64,000 bases of DNA, from assembly GCA_038323655.1 (NCBI GenBank), contig JBBQHE010000002.1:1-64000 (forward strand). Direction: 5' to 3'. Of this stretch, positions 1 through 8,872 are shown piece by piece. Below the pieces are notes generated by a model. That model did no database searches, was not told the DNA's origin, and worked only from the letters and a program-made list of their open reading frames with translations. Position 1 is the first letter of the stretch, and each line of letters begins with the position of its first letter. This stretch comes from Humitalea sp038323655 (GTDB taxonomy: Bacteria > Pseudomonadota > Alphaproteobacteria > Acetobacterales > Acetobacteraceae). Position numbers and translations under genes: made by a program.

Positions 1-340
1 CGGCGATGTCGGCGGTCAGCTTGTACTGTTCGTATTGCAGCACGAAGGGATGGGCGAGTTCATCGGCCAGCCAGCGCAGGTCGAAGCCCGCGACGACCTG
101 GCCCGAGACGCGATCGTGGAACTGGAACGCATGGCTGACCAACCCCTTCGGCTGGATCAGCGGCAGCACGCCCAACCGGTCCAGCATCTCCAGCGTGGTG
201 GGATGCAGGGACGCCGCGCGCTGGTCCTTGACCGGTGCCGCTTCCGCTTCGAGCACAGTCACCGCGACGCCGCGCTGGCGCAGCGCGAGGGCCGCGATCA
301 TGCCGACGGGGCCCGCGCCGACGATCAGGACGCGGCTCAT
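1..340 (-). CDS. FAD-dependent monooxygenase, N-terminal part (cut by window edge)
   Basis: The first 113 residues of a class A flavoprotein monooxygenase are readable; the rest lies beyond the window. The protein opens with MSRVLIVGAGPVGMIAAL, the GxGxxG dinucleotide-binding fold, and an acidic residue ends the second strand (VTVLEAE). It continues with RAASLHPTTLEMLDRLG, the segment typical of PHBH-fold hydroxylases such as MhpA or UbiH-like enzymes. Such enzymes use FAD and NAD(P)H to hydroxylate aromatic or related substrates in the cytoplasm. The ATG overlaps the stop of the upstream Bug receptor gene by four bases (ATGA), so the two are probably co-translated and may act on one substrate. 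The substrate cannot be told from this part. Confidence 0.85.
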   Translation of the reverse strand, partial: MSRVLIVGAGPVGMIAALALRQRGVAVTVLEAEAAPVKDQRAASLHPTTLEMLDRLGVLPLIQPKGLVSHAFQFHDRVSGQVVAGFDLRWLADELAHPFVLQYEQYKLTADIA

Positions 341-1275
341 CCCTGCAAGCCGAGGTTTTCGACCAGGCCCTTCCACATCGTCGTATCGGCGGCGATGCGC
401 TGGGCGAATTGCTCCGGGCTGTGGTCCACCGGGTCGGTGCCAAGCCGGTCGAGGCGGGCGACAAAAGCAGGATCTCGCGCAGCGGCGCGCAGCGCCTGCG
501 AGACCTCCTCCACCAGCGGCCCGGTGCCGCGCGGCGCGACATAGCCGTTCCAGGTGACCACCGAGACACCGGGCAGAGTTTCAGAAATGGCCGGAATGCC
601 CGGGAAGCGCGGCGACGGCGTGGGCGCCGTGATGGCCAGGACCTTCACCACCCCGCCACCGATATGCGGGGCCAGTTCGGCGGGCGTCGCGGTCATGAAA
701 TCCACCGTGCCGGCCAACAGGTCGGCAAAGGCGGGCCCGGCGCCGCGATAGGCCACGTGGGTTACCTCGATGCCGGCGCGGGCCGCCACCAGCGCCGTCG
801 CCAGATGCGTCAGCGAGGTATTGCCCGCCGAGGCATAGGACAGGCGCCCGGGGGCGGCGCGCGCGGCCGCGATCAATGCCGGCACGGTCTGCACCGCCAG
901 CCGTGGCCCGGCGATCAGGAAGAACGGACTGGTGCCGACGATGGAGATCGGATCGAAACTGTCCGGCAGGTAGTCGGTGCGCTGCACGAAAGGCGTGATG
1001 CACAGCGTGCTGACATTGGTGAACAGCAGCGTGTCGCTGCCTGCGCGCAGCCGTGCGACGCGGGAGGCCGCGATGGCGCCTGCAGCGCCGCCCTGGTTTT
1101 CCACCGTGAACGAACGGCCCAAGCGCATCGTCAGCCATTCCGCCGACAGCCGCGCCAGCGCATCGGTGATGCCGCCGGGGGCATAGGGCACCACCACGCT
1201 GATATTGCGATTCTGCGCCCGCGCCACCATCGGGGCCGTGAGGGCGAGGCCCAAACAACGTCGTCCCAGCATCAT
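337..1275 (-). CDS. Bug-family (TctC-like) periplasmic solute receptor
   Basis: The 312-residue product has a short N-terminal hydrophobic leader ending near ARAQ. The Bug signatures follow: VVVPYAPGGITDALAR, then ENQGGAAG and a VAYRGAGPA loop near residue 180. Bug proteins bind carboxylates or other small organic acids in the periplasm for tripartite tricarboxylate transporters; no TctA/TctB gene is present in the window. Two ATG codons stand in tandem. An AGGAG sits just upstream and its spacing suits the second one (at 1272) better. The gene overlaps the FAD monooxygenase start, so ligand uptake and oxidation may be linked. The ligand cannot be predicted. Confidence 0.9.
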   Translation of the reverse strand: MMLGRRCLGLALTAPMVARAQNRNISVVVPYAPGGITDALARLSAEWLTMRLGRSFTVENQGGAAGAIAASRVARLRAGSDTLLFTNVSTLCITPFVQRTDYLPDSFDPISIVGTSPFFLIAGPRLAVQTVPALIAAARAAPGRLSYASAGNTSLTHLATALVAARAGIEVTHVAYRGAGPAFADLLAGTVDFMTATPAELAPHIGGGVVKVLAITAPTPSPRFPGIPAISETLPGVSVVTWNGYVAPRGTGPLVEEVSQALRAAARDPAFVARLDRLGTDPVDHSPEQFAQRIAADTTMWKGLVENLGLQG

Positions 1276-1402
1276 CCGCTCCTATCGTGATGGCCGGCCG
1301 GCATTCCCCAGAGCAGGGTGCATGCAACGACGCTGGCATACAAGCTGCTTGTTGTGTGCACAGCGATCTGCGAGCATCGCCGATGAAGGCAGGAGAAAAC
1401 CC

Positions 1403-1822
1403 ATGTCGAAGATGCGCCACATCGCCCTTTCTGTGCGCGACCCCGAAGCCAGCGCCAAGTTCTTCGAGGATGCGCTCGGCTTCCAGCGCGCCGGCCGCGC
1501 CATGCGCGGCGTCTATCTCACCGATGGCGTCATCAATGTCGCGCTGCTGAACTTCGGCGATGAACCGGTGCCGGGGTTCGAGGACCAGCCGGGCTACACC
1601 GGGCTCATTCATTTCGGTATGTGGGTGGACAATCTGGAACAGACCGATGCGGCGGTGAAGGCCGCGGGCGGTTCCTACCTGACCGGGCGCAAGGAAAAGG
1701 ACCCCAACGTCTTCTACGAGGTGAAGTACCGCACCCCCGATGGCATCGTCTTCGACGCCACCGAAAGCGGCTGGCGCGGCGCGGTAAAGGAGGTCGTCCC
1801 GGCCGAGCCGGCCGAGGCTTGA
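1403..1822 (+). CDS. VOC-family (glyoxalase/dioxygenase fold) protein
   Basis: A 139-residue single-domain vicinal oxygen chelate protein. It begins MSKMRHIALSVRDPEASAKF, the typical first beta-alpha unit with a metal-ligand histidine (HIALSV). HFGMWVDN and the closing YRTPDGIVFDATESGW supply the later metal-binding region. The start is chosen because AGGAG lies eight bases upstream of this ATG; an open frame extends further upstream but has no VOC similarity. VOC enzymes include isomerases, lyases and ring-cleaving dioxygenases, so the reaction is open. Its stop overlaps the TTG start proposed for the GntR regulator, making it the first gene of a coupled VOC - regulator - flavoprotein set. 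Confidence 0.85.
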   Translation: MSKMRHIALSVRDPEASAKFFEDALGFQRAGRAMRGVYLTDGVINVALLNFGDEPVPGFEDQPGYTGLIHFGMWVDNLEQTDAAVKAAGGSYLTGRKEKDPNVFYEVKYRTPDGIVFDATESGWRGAVKEVVPAEPAEA

Positions 1823-2490
1823 CCGAGCCCGAGACGGCCACCGCGCGCATCGTCCGCGCCCTGGCCGAGGACATCGTCGCCGGCCACCTGCTGCCGGGTG
1901 AGCGTCTGGAAGAACAGGCGCTGGCGACCCGCTACCTCGCCTCCCGCACCCCCGTGCGCGAGGCGCTGCGCGATCTCGCCGCCCGCGGCCTGGTGACGCT
2001 GGGCGCCCGCCGCGGGGCGGAGGTCGCGCGCATCAGCGCCGAGGACGTGGCTGACCTGCTGGATGCGGAATGCGAGTTGGAAGGCCTCTGCGCCCGCCTG
2101 GCCGCGCAGCGCATGACGGCCGTGGAAAAGCAGGCCCTGGCAGCGCTGCACGAACAGATGGAGGCGGTGGTGGCGGCGCAGGATCTGCCGGCCTACCTCG
2201 GCCTGAACGCCGAGTTCCATGGTGCGATCTGCGACGGCGCGCGCAATCGCACCATCGCCGAGGCCACCCGCAGCCTGCGGGCCCGCCTGTCGCCGTTGCG
2301 CCAGGCGCAGGATGAAGGCGTGGTGCGTCTGTCCAAGGCCCATGCCGAGCATGCCGCCATCCTGGCCGCCATCCTGCGCGCCGATGCGGCCGCGGCCTTC
2401 GACGCCATGCGCAGCCACAATGCGCGGCTGGCAACCAACGTCGTGCGCCGGTTGCGCGCCGCGCCCCCCGCGGCACGCCTGCGCGCGTGA
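1819..2490 (+). CDS. GntR-family transcriptional regulator, FCD subfamily
   Basis: About 223 residues. A winged-helix domain occupies the first 70 (ATARIVRALAEDIVAGHLLP, then SRTPVREALRDLAARGLV), followed by an all-helical FCD ligand domain with acidic and histidine residues for metal or carboxylate binding (NAEFHGAI, SKAHAEHAAI). The only start that makes a full-length protein without a long non-homologous leader is TTG at 1819, which overlaps the VOC stop. There is no good ribosome-binding site, so it probably depends on translational coupling. FCD regulators usually sense an organic acid that is the substrate of neighbouring enzymes, here plausibly that of the flavoprotein that follows. 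The stop overlaps the next GTG by four bases. Confidence 0.85.
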   Translation: MTEPETATARIVRALAEDIVAGHLLPGERLEEQALATRYLASRTPVREALRDLAARGLVTLGARRGAEVARISAEDVADLLDAECELEGLCARLAAQRMTAVEKQALAALHEQMEAVVAAQDLPAYLGLNAEFHGAICDGARNRTIAEATRSLRARLSPLRQAQDEGVVRLSKAHAEHAAILAAILRADAAAAFDAMRSHNARLATNVVRRLRAAPPAARLRA

Positions 2491-3959
2491 CACGGCATGT
2501 GGTCGTCGTGGGCGCGGGCAATGCCGCGCTCTGCGCCGCCATCGCAGCACGGCAGGCCGGCTGCGCCGTCACCGTGCTGGAACGCGCGCCGGAGGCCGAG
2601 CACGGCGGCAATTCGCGCTTCGCCGGCGGCACGATCCGCTTCGCCTATCCCGACAGTGCGGCCGTGCGCGCGCTGGTGCCGGACCTGACGCCAGAGGAAG
2701 CCGCGCGCACCGATTTCGGCCGCTACGACGAACAGGCGTTCTTCGCCGACATGGCGCGTGTCACCATGGACCGAACCGATCCGGCACTCTGCGATGCGCT
2801 GGTCTCCCGCTCCTACGACACCATGGCCTGGCTGGCCGGCCACGGCGTGCGCTTCCTGCCGATCTGGGGCCGGCAGTCCTTTCGCGAAGGCGACACCACG
2901 CGCTTCTGGGGCGGGCTGGTGCTGGAGGCCTGGGGCGGCGGGCCGGGGTTGGTGGAGGCTGGGCGCGCCGCCTGCGCCCGCCGCGGCATCCCGATCCGCC
3001 ACGGCACCCGGGCAGTGCGGCTGCTGCATGATGGTTTCGCGGTCCATGGCGTGGTGGCGCGCGGGCCAGAGCGGATGGAGGAAATCCGCGCCGATGCGGT
3101 GGTCATCGCCTCGGGCGGGTTTCAGGCTGACCCCGAACAGCGGGCGCGCTATCTCGGCCCCGGCTGGGAACTGGCGCGGGTGCGTGGCAGCCGCTTCAAC
3201 ACCGGCGACGGCATCCGCATGGCGCTGGAGGTGGGCGCGGCCAGTGCCGGCCACTGGTCCGGCTGCCATGCCGTGGGCTGGGATTTTGGCGCGCCCGAGT
3301 TCGGTGACCTGGATGTGGGCGACGCCTTCCAGAAGCATTCCTATCCGCTCGGCATCATGGTGAATGCGACCGGGCGGCGTTTCGTGGATGAAGGCGCCGA
3401 CCTGCGGCTGTTCACCTATGCCAGGTATGGTCGCATCATCCTGGGCCAACCCGGCGGCTTCGCCTGGCAGGTTTTCGACGCGACGACCACGCCGCTGCTG
3501 CGCGACGAATATCGCATCAAGCGTGTCAGCCGGGTGCGTGCCGACACGCTGCCGGAATTGGCCGCCAAGTTGGAAGGCGTCGATGCGGCGGCGTTTCTGA
3601 ACGAGGTCGCAGACTTCAACGCCGCCATCCGCCGCGACATTCCCTTCGTGCCCCACGCAAAAGATGGGCGCGGGACCACAGGCCTGGCGATCCCGAAAAG
3701 CAACTGGGCCAATGCGATCGAGGCCCCGCCCTTCGAAGCCTATCAGGTCGGCTGCGGCATTTCCTTCACCTTCGGCGGCCTGCGCATCAACGACCAGGCC
3801 CAGGTGATGGACCAGGAGCTGCGGCCGATCCCGGGGCTTTTCGCCGCTGGCGAGGCGGCGGGCGGGCTGTTCTGGTTCAACTACCCGGCCGGGTCGGGGC
3901 TGATGGCCGGCGCGGTCTTCGGGCGGTTGGCCGGGCAGGGGGCCGCGGGTCAGCGCTGA
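2487..3959 (+). CDS. tcuA: FAD-dependent tricarballylate dehydrogenase-like flavoprotein
   Basis: A 490-residue flavoprotein of the fumarate reductase/succinate dehydrogenase type. The N-terminus has VVVVGAGNAALCAAIAA for the FAD ADP moiety, then the GGNSRFAGGTIRF segment. The C-terminal GLFAAGEAAGGLFWFNYPAG closes the FAD site. Length and motifs match TcuA, which oxidises tricarballylate to cis-aconitate and is normally reoxidised by TcuB. No tcuB lies nearby, so the electron acceptor is unknown and a different substrate is possible. The GTG start overlaps the stop of the GntR gene (GTGA). At the 3' end the gene overlaps the opposite-strand deacetylase gene by ten bases, and the shared palindrome TCAGCGCTGA encodes Gln-Arg-stop on both strands. 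Confidence 0.8.
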   Translation: MTRHVVVVGAGNAALCAAIAARQAGCAVTVLERAPEAEHGGNSRFAGGTIRFAYPDSAAVRALVPDLTPEEAARTDFGRYDEQAFFADMARVTMDRTDPALCDALVSRSYDTMAWLAGHGVRFLPIWGRQSFREGDTTRFWGGLVLEAWGGGPGLVEAGRAACARRGIPIRHGTRAVRLLHDGFAVHGVVARGPERMEEIRADAVVIASGGFQADPEQRARYLGPGWELARVRGSRFNTGDGIRMALEVGAASAGHWSGCHAVGWDFGAPEFGDLDVGDAFQKHSYPLGIMVNATGRRFVDEGADLRLFTYARYGRIILGQPGGFAWQVFDATTTPLLRDEYRIKRVSRVRADTLPELAAKLEGVDAAAFLNEVADFNAAIRRDIPFVPHAKDGRGTTGLAIPKSNWANAIEAPPFEAYQVGCGISFTFGGLRINDQAQVMDQELRPIPGLFAAGEAAGGLFWFNYPAGSGLMAGAVFGRLAGQGAAGQR

Positions 3960-4834
3960 GCGGCCAGCCAGTGGCGGGCGATATCGCGCCGGGGCGCGAT
4001 CCAGGCGGCGCCGCTTACGGTGATGTGGCGCAGGATGGCCTCCAGCGCCCCGATCCGCCCCGGCCGCCCGATCATGCGCAGATGCAGGCCGATCGAAAGC
4101 ATTCTTGGCCGCGCCTGTCCCTCGCGCTGCAACCAGTCGAAGGCGCCGTTGCAATAGGCCGCGAAATCCGCGCCGTTGAAGCGGGACTCGTTCCAGAACT
4201 GCATGTCGTTGGTATCGAAGGCATAGGGCAGGATCAGATGGCGCTGCCCTGCGATGCTGGCGACATATGGCAGGTCGTCGTCATAGGCATCGCTGTCGTA
4301 GAGAAAGCCGCCGTCCTCCACCAGCAGCCGGCGCGTGTTGGGGGAGGAGGCGGAGCGCGTATGCCAGCCGACCGGGCGCGTGCCCGCGGCGTCGGTGATC
4401 GCAGCGATGGTGCGCGCGATGACCGCGCGCTCGGCGGCTTCCTCCATCCCCGCATGGCTTTCCCAGCGCCAGCCGTGGGCAGAGATTTCATGCCCCCGGC
4501 CCACCGCATCGCGGACCAGTTGCGGCGAACGTTCAGCGGCGCGGCCGCAGGTGCTGACCGTGACCTTCACGCCGAAACTGTCGAACAGATCCATGATCCG
4601 CCACCAGCCGGCGCGGGTGCCGTAGCCGAAATGGCTGTCGATGCAGGGGTCCGGCCCATCAAGGCGATGACGCACCTCGTAGATCGCCTCATTCTGGGAA
4701 TCGCCGTCGGTGACAGAGAACTCGGAACCTTCCTCGAAATTCACGACGAAGGACACCGCGACCGCGGCATTGCCCGGCCAGCGCACAAGCGGTGGCTTGC
4801 CGCCATAGCCGACCAGGTCGCGCGGGCCGGTCAC
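3950..4834 (-). CDS. Polysaccharide deacetylase-fold hydrolase (PuuE/allantoinase-like)
   Basis: A 294-residue protein of the NodB-fold, carbohydrate esterase 4-like group. After WPGNAAVAVSFVVNFEEGSE, the first conserved motif, come SHFGYGTRAGWWRIMDLFD and the metal-site region GHEISAHGWRWESH. GLHLRMIGRPGR near the end matches the PuuE-like subgroup, which cleaves C-N bonds in ureides or related amides rather than cell-wall sugar. No signal peptide, so cytoplasmic. A GTG at 4834 that overlaps the upstream gene's stop (GTGA) is preferred over an earlier in-frame start 33 bases upstream. It follows a solute-binding protein gene and faces tcuA, fitting a role in breaking down an imported nitrogen compound. 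Confidence 0.8.
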   Translation of the reverse strand: MTGPRDLVGYGGKPPLVRWPGNAAVAVSFVVNFEEGSEFSVTDGDSQNEAIYEVRHRLDGPDPCIDSHFGYGTRAGWWRIMDLFDSFGVKVTVSTCGRAAERSPQLVRDAVGRGHEISAHGWRWESHAGMEEAAERAVIARTIAAITDAAGTRPVGWHTRSASSPNTRRLLVEDGGFLYDSDAYDDDLPYVASIAGQRHLILPYAFDTNDMQFWNESRFNGADFAAYCNGAFDWLQREGQARPRMLSIGLHLRMIGRPGRIGALEAILRHITVSGAAWIAPRRDIARHWLAAQR

Positions 4835-6390
4835 GGCGTGGGCTGCACGCTCATCGCCAGGGTCCATTCATCGGCGCGGGCGACATGTGTCAGGCCACGG
4901 CGAACGCCCCAGAGATTGACCTGGTGATACAGCGGCACGAGGCCGAGGTCGCGCATCCCAAGCTCCGTCGCCGCGATGAAGATGCGCTGCCGCGCCGCGT
5001 CATCCAGCGTGGCCAGTCCCTGCGCCACCAGCCGGTCAAGCGCCGGATTGGAATAGCGCGAGCGGTTGGAGGCACCCTGCCCCGTGGCGCGGTCAAAGGT
5101 CGCGAGCAGCGAGCCGAGCGGCGAGGAGGGTTCCGCCGTATCGATGCCCCAGCCACCAAAAAGCATGCTGTAGTCCTGGCGACTGGCCGCGGTGATCCAG
5201 GTGGCGAAGGGCAGCGCCTGCACCGTGGTCGCGATGCCGACGCGCGAAAACATCTGGCCCAGCGCCTGGCAGATGCGTTCGTCGTTGACGTAGCGGTTGT
5301 TGGAACAATGGATCGTCAGGTTGAAGCCATTGGGGAAACCGGCCTCGGCCAGCAGGCGGCGCGCAGCGTCGATGTCCTGCGGCGGGGGCGGCAGGCCGGG
5401 CGTCCAGCCGAACCAGCCGCGCGGCATGACCTGACCCGTGGGTTCGCCCGCGCCATCCATCACGCGGGCCACCAGCGCATCGCGGTTGATGGCGAGGCTG
5501 ACAGCCTGGCGCACCCGCAGATCGCGGAACGGATTTGTCGTCAGCGGCCGCCCGGCGCGGTCGGCGACAAAGGGCGAGACGCGGTCGAGGTGATCGACGA
5601 AGACATACATGTTGCGGTTCGACACGGTGCGCGTGACCTGCAGCCGCGGCTCGCGTTCGACGCGCGCGATGTCGGACGTCGGCAGCGCGTCGATCATGTC
5701 GACATCGCCCGACAGCAACGCCGCGACGCGGGTCGTGCCATTGCGCATGAAGCGCATGGTCACCGTGCCCCAGGGCTGCACACCCCCCCAATAGACTGGG
5801 TTGCGTTCCATCACGATGCGGTCGCCCTGCGCCCAGGAGACAAAGCGATACGGCCCCGTGCCGACCATGGCGCGGCCGCTGTTGTAGTCGGCGGTGGTCG
5901 CCCCCTCGCCATGCTTGCGGGAGACGATGCCGAAGGTGCTGAGGTAGATCGGCATCAATGGAAAGGGCGTCGCGGTGCGGAAGCGGATGGTCTGCGGATC
6001 GACCACCTCGGTCGCCGTGATCTGGCGGATATAAAGGCCGAAGGACGACGGGCTGTTCGGCACGCTGGGCGCGCGGGCGATGGTGAAGGCCACGTCATCG
6101 GCGGTGAAGGGGCTGCCGTCGTGCCAGGCGACGCCCTCGCGCAGCTTGAACTCCCAGGTGGTGTCGTCGACCGCGCCCCAGGACACGGCCAGGCCGGGGC
6201 GCAGTCGCTGCTGCTCGTCCTGCAGAATCAGCGCGTCGAAGAAATGGGCGGCGACCGCCTTGTTCGGCGCCAGGTTGTGGAAATGCGGATCGACCGAGGT
6301 GATCTCTGCCTCCACCGCCACGCGCAAGGCGGGCTGTGCCACGGCGCCGAAGGACAGCAGCAGGCCGAGGGCGAGGATGAGGCTTCGCAA
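4831..6390 (-). CDS. ABC transporter substrate-binding protein, family 5 (peptide/opine type)
   Basis: About 519 residues with a clear Sec signal peptide (RSLILALGLLLSFGAVA, cleavage before QPALRV). Family 5 hallmarks follow: VDPHFHNLAPNKAVAAHFFD, WEFKLREGVAWHDGSPFTADD, VGTGPYRFVSW and RVRQAVSLAINRDALV. It would capture an oligopeptide or similar bulky ligand in the periplasm for a Dpp/Opp-like ABC importer, but no permease or ATPase gene is nearby. Two TTG codons six bases apart are the only plausible starts. The downstream one at 6390 gives a standard signal peptide and has AAGGG nine bases upstream. It is translationally coupled to the deacetylase-fold gene downstream and diverges from the amidase. 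Confidence 0.9.
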   Translation of the reverse strand: MRSLILALGLLLSFGAVAQPALRVAVEAEITSVDPHFHNLAPNKAVAAHFFDALILQDEQQRLRPGLAVSWGAVDDTTWEFKLREGVAWHDGSPFTADDVAFTIARAPSVPNSPSSFGLYIRQITATEVVDPQTIRFRTATPFPLMPIYLSTFGIVSRKHGEGATTADYNSGRAMVGTGPYRFVSWAQGDRIVMERNPVYWGGVQPWGTVTMRFMRNGTTRVAALLSGDVDMIDALPTSDIARVEREPRLQVTRTVSNRNMYVFVDHLDRVSPFVADRAGRPLTTNPFRDLRVRQAVSLAINRDALVARVMDGAGEPTGQVMPRGWFGWTPGLPPPPQDIDAARRLLAEAGFPNGFNLTIHCSNNRYVNDERICQALGQMFSRVGIATTVQALPFATWITAASRQDYSMLFGGWGIDTAEPSSPLGSLLATFDRATGQGASNRSRYSNPALDRLVAQGLATLDDAARQRIFIAATELGMRDLGLVPLYHQVNLWGVRRGLTHVARADEWTLAMSVQPTP

Positions 6391-6504
6391 GATCAAGGTC
6401 CCTTCGCTTTGCCCGGAACTAGCGACATTCGTGCCAGCCGCGCGGCGATTGACAAGCGCCGGCCGCGCCGGTCGCATCGCGCCTTTCCTGAAGCGGAGCA
6501 TCGC

Positions 6505-7923
6505 GTGACCGTCCTTCCCGTCCAACCGCTCGCCGCCGACGCCCCGCAGCGCCGCATCGCCCATGATCCGGCAAAGCCGCTGGCCAGGCCCTTCGTGCCG
6601 CTGGGCGCTGCGTTCCGCGCCGGGTCTTCGTCGCCGCGCGACTATCTGGAACAGGTCATCGCGACCATCGAAGGCGCTGAGCCCTACGTCGCGGCCTTCG
6701 TCACCATGGACCTGGCCGGCGCGCGTGCCGCGGCCGATGCCGCGACGGCACGCTGGCGCGCAGGGGCGCCGCTGTCGCCGATCGACGGCATGCCCGTGGT
6801 GGTGAAGGATATGATCGAAACGGCGTCTCTGCCGACGCAGATGAACAGTCCGATCTACACGGGCTGGAACGCGCGGCGCGATGCGGCCAGCGTGCTCGGG
6901 CTGCGGGCAGCGGGCGCCTTCGTGCTGGGCAAGACGGTGACGACGGAATTCGCCTGTGCCAATTCCGGGCCGACGCGCAACCCCTACGACACCACGCGCA
7001 CGCCGGGCGGTTCGTCCAGCGGTTCGGCCGCGGCGGTGGGGGCGGGGATGGCCAGCCTGGGGCTCGGCACGCAGACCCATGCCTCCACCATCCGCCCCGC
7101 CGGGTACTGCGGCGCCTATGCGCTGAAGCCGACGCATGGCGCGCTGCATGTCGGCGGGTTGGCGCCGCTGGCGCCGACCCTGGACCATCTGGGCGTAATC
7201 GGGGCCAGTCTGGAGGATGTCTGGGCGGGGTCCATGGCCATCGCCCGCCATGTGGGTGGCACGCCGCCCCACCTGGGGCTGCAAGGCCCCGCCGAAGCCC
7301 CCGCGCCGCGCAAGCCCACGACTCTGGTGCGACTGGACACGCTGGGCTGGGCCGAGACGCCCGCGCCATCCCAGGCGGGCTTCGAGGCCGCTGTGGCCCG
7401 CATCGCAGCGACCGGGGTGCGCGTACTGGACAAGGACAACGACCCCGCCACGGCGGCGCTGGAAGCCGCGTTGCGCGGCATCGGCGATTTCGCGACCGAC
7501 CTGCTGGCCTGGGAGGCGCGCTGGCCGCTGCTGGCCTATCGCGACCGCGGCGCCGACCAGGTGGGGCAGCGCATCCATGACCTGCTGGAGCGCGCGGCGC
7601 GGATGACAGCCGACGACTACGCCCGCGCCCTGGCCGACCGCACCCGGCTGCGCGCGTTGCTGGCGGATTTCGTCGGCCGCGCCGATGGTTTCCTGCTGCT
7701 GTGTTCCAGCGGCCCCGCCATCGCCGACCATGGCTATACCGGGTCGCGCAACTACCCCCTGCCCTGGACACTGATGGGCGCCCCCGCCTTCGCCCTGCCG
7801 CTGTTGCAGGACGGCGGCCTGCCGCTTGGCGTGCAGCTTGCAGGCTTCGCGGAGGCGGATGCCGAGGCCTGCGCTGTCGCAGGCTGGGTGCGTGATGCCG
7901 TGCTGGGGAACAAGACCGGATGA
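6505..7923 (+). CDS. Amidase signature-family hydrolase
   Basis: A 472-residue amidase. Lys of GMPVVVKDMIET is the catalytic lysine, and the Ser-rich TPGGSSSGSAAAVGAGM is the amidase signature with the bridging serine. The nucleophile segment reads GTQTHASTIRPAGYCG. Most relatives have AGS or GGS just before the nucleophile, so the His-Ala pair is unusual while the Ser is kept. These enzymes hydrolyse amides to carboxylate and ammonia in the cytoplasm. The start is GTG at 6505 with a CGGAG-like site; the frame is open far upstream only because it runs antisense to the binding-protein gene. The ATGA overlap with the next Bug receptor suggests that uptake and amide hydrolysis are linked. Confidence 0.88.
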   Translation: MTVLPVQPLAADAPQRRIAHDPAKPLARPFVPLGAAFRAGSSSPRDYLEQVIATIEGAEPYVAAFVTMDLAGARAAADAATARWRAGAPLSPIDGMPVVVKDMIETASLPTQMNSPIYTGWNARRDAASVLGLRAAGAFVLGKTVTTEFACANSGPTRNPYDTTRTPGGSSSGSAAAVGAGMASLGLGTQTHASTIRPAGYCGAYALKPTHGALHVGGLAPLAPTLDHLGVIGASLEDVWAGSMAIARHVGGTPPHLGLQGPAEAPAPRKPTTLVRLDTLGWAETPAPSQAGFEAAVARIAATGVRVLDKDNDPATAALEAALRGIGDFATDLLAWEARWPLLAYRDRGADQVGQRIHDLLERAARMTADDYARALADRTRLRALLADFVGRADGFLLLCSSGPAIADHGYTGSRNYPLPWTLMGAPAFALPLLQDGGLPLGVQLAGFAEADAEACAVAGWVRDAVLGNKTG

Positions 7924-8870
7924 TCCATCGCCGCGCGCTGCTGGCCACCACGCTGTTGGCGGCCCCTGCCCTGGCCCAGAGCGGTTTTCCCAACCGCCCG
8001 ATCCGCTTCATCGTGGGCTTCCCGCCGGGCGGCACGACCGACATTGCCGCACGGCTGCTGGCGCCCAAGATGCAGACGTCGCTGGGCCAGCCGGTGATCG
8101 TGGAAAACCGTGCCGGTGCCGGTGGCAATATCGCGACGGAGTTCGTGGTGCGTGCGCCGGCCGATGGGCATACGCTGCTGATGGGCACGATCGGCGGGCT
8201 GGCGATCAACCCGACGCTCTACGCCAACCTGGCTTTCGATCCGCAGAATGACCTCGTGGCGATCACCCGGGTCGCGATGATCCTGAACGTGCTGGCGGTG
8301 CCGGCGGAAAAGCCCTGGCGCGATGTGGCGGCGCTGATCGCGGCCGCACGGGCGAATCCGCTGACCTTCGGTTCCTCCGGCGTCGGTGGGGCCGGGCATC
8401 TGGCGGGCGAGCAGTTGAACCTGATGGCCGGCCTGCGGAACATCCACGTGCCGTATCGGGGCGGGGCGCCGCTAATCACCGACCTGATTTCGGGCAAGAT
8501 CGACTTTGCCTTCACCCCGGCCTCCGGCGCGCGGCCGCAGGGCGAGCGGCTGCGCCTGCTGGCGGTGCCGACGGCGGAACGCTCCCGCCTGCTGCCGGAT
8601 GTGCCGACCATTGCCGAGAACGGGCTGCCCGGCTTCGACATGTCCGACTGGTCGGCGTTGATGGCGCCCAAAAACCTGCCGGCGCCGGTCTTGGCCGCAC
8701 TGAACCAGGCGGCGACGGCGGCGCTTTCCGATCCCGAGCTGGTGGCCGCCCTGAATCAGCGGCAGATCGAGGCTGTGCCAGGCAGCAGCGCCGATGCCAT
8801 GGCCTTCATCCGCGCCGAGACGGCGAAATGGACGCCGGTGATCCGCGCCTCGGGTGCTACGGCGGACTGA
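7920..8870 (+). CDS. Bug-family (TctC-like) periplasmic solute receptor
   Basis: A 316-residue Bug protein: leader MIHRRALLATTLLAAPALAQ, then RFIVGFPPGGTTDIAARLLA, VIVENRAGAGGNIA and HVPYRGGAPLITDLISG, all in the usual order and spacing. It overlaps the amidase stop (ATGA) and should be made from the same transcript, so its ligand may be the amide substrate or a related carboxylate. No TctA/TctB partner is in the window. The stop lies only two bases from the end of an opposite-strand AI-2E transporter remnant, which marks the edge of a decayed strip. Confidence 0.92.
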   Translation: MIHRRALLATTLLAAPALAQSGFPNRPIRFIVGFPPGGTTDIAARLLAPKMQTSLGQPVIVENRAGAGGNIATEFVVRAPADGHTLLMGTIGGLAINPTLYANLAFDPQNDLVAITRVAMILNVLAVPAEKPWRDVAALIAAARANPLTFGSSGVGGAGHLAGEQLNLMAGLRNIHVPYRGGAPLITDLISGKIDFAFTPASGARPQGERLRLLAVPTAERSRLLPDVPTIAENGLPGFDMSDWSALMAPKNLPAPVLAALNQAATAALSDPELVAALNQRQIEAVPGSSADAMAFIRAETAKWTPVIRASGATAD

Positions 8871-8872
8871 CC

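Noticed and set aside
4792..6504. Long plus-strand open frame in front of the amidase
   Set aside because: It is antisense to the family 5 binding protein, has an Arg/His-rich composition and no family motif. It stays open because of the high GC content.
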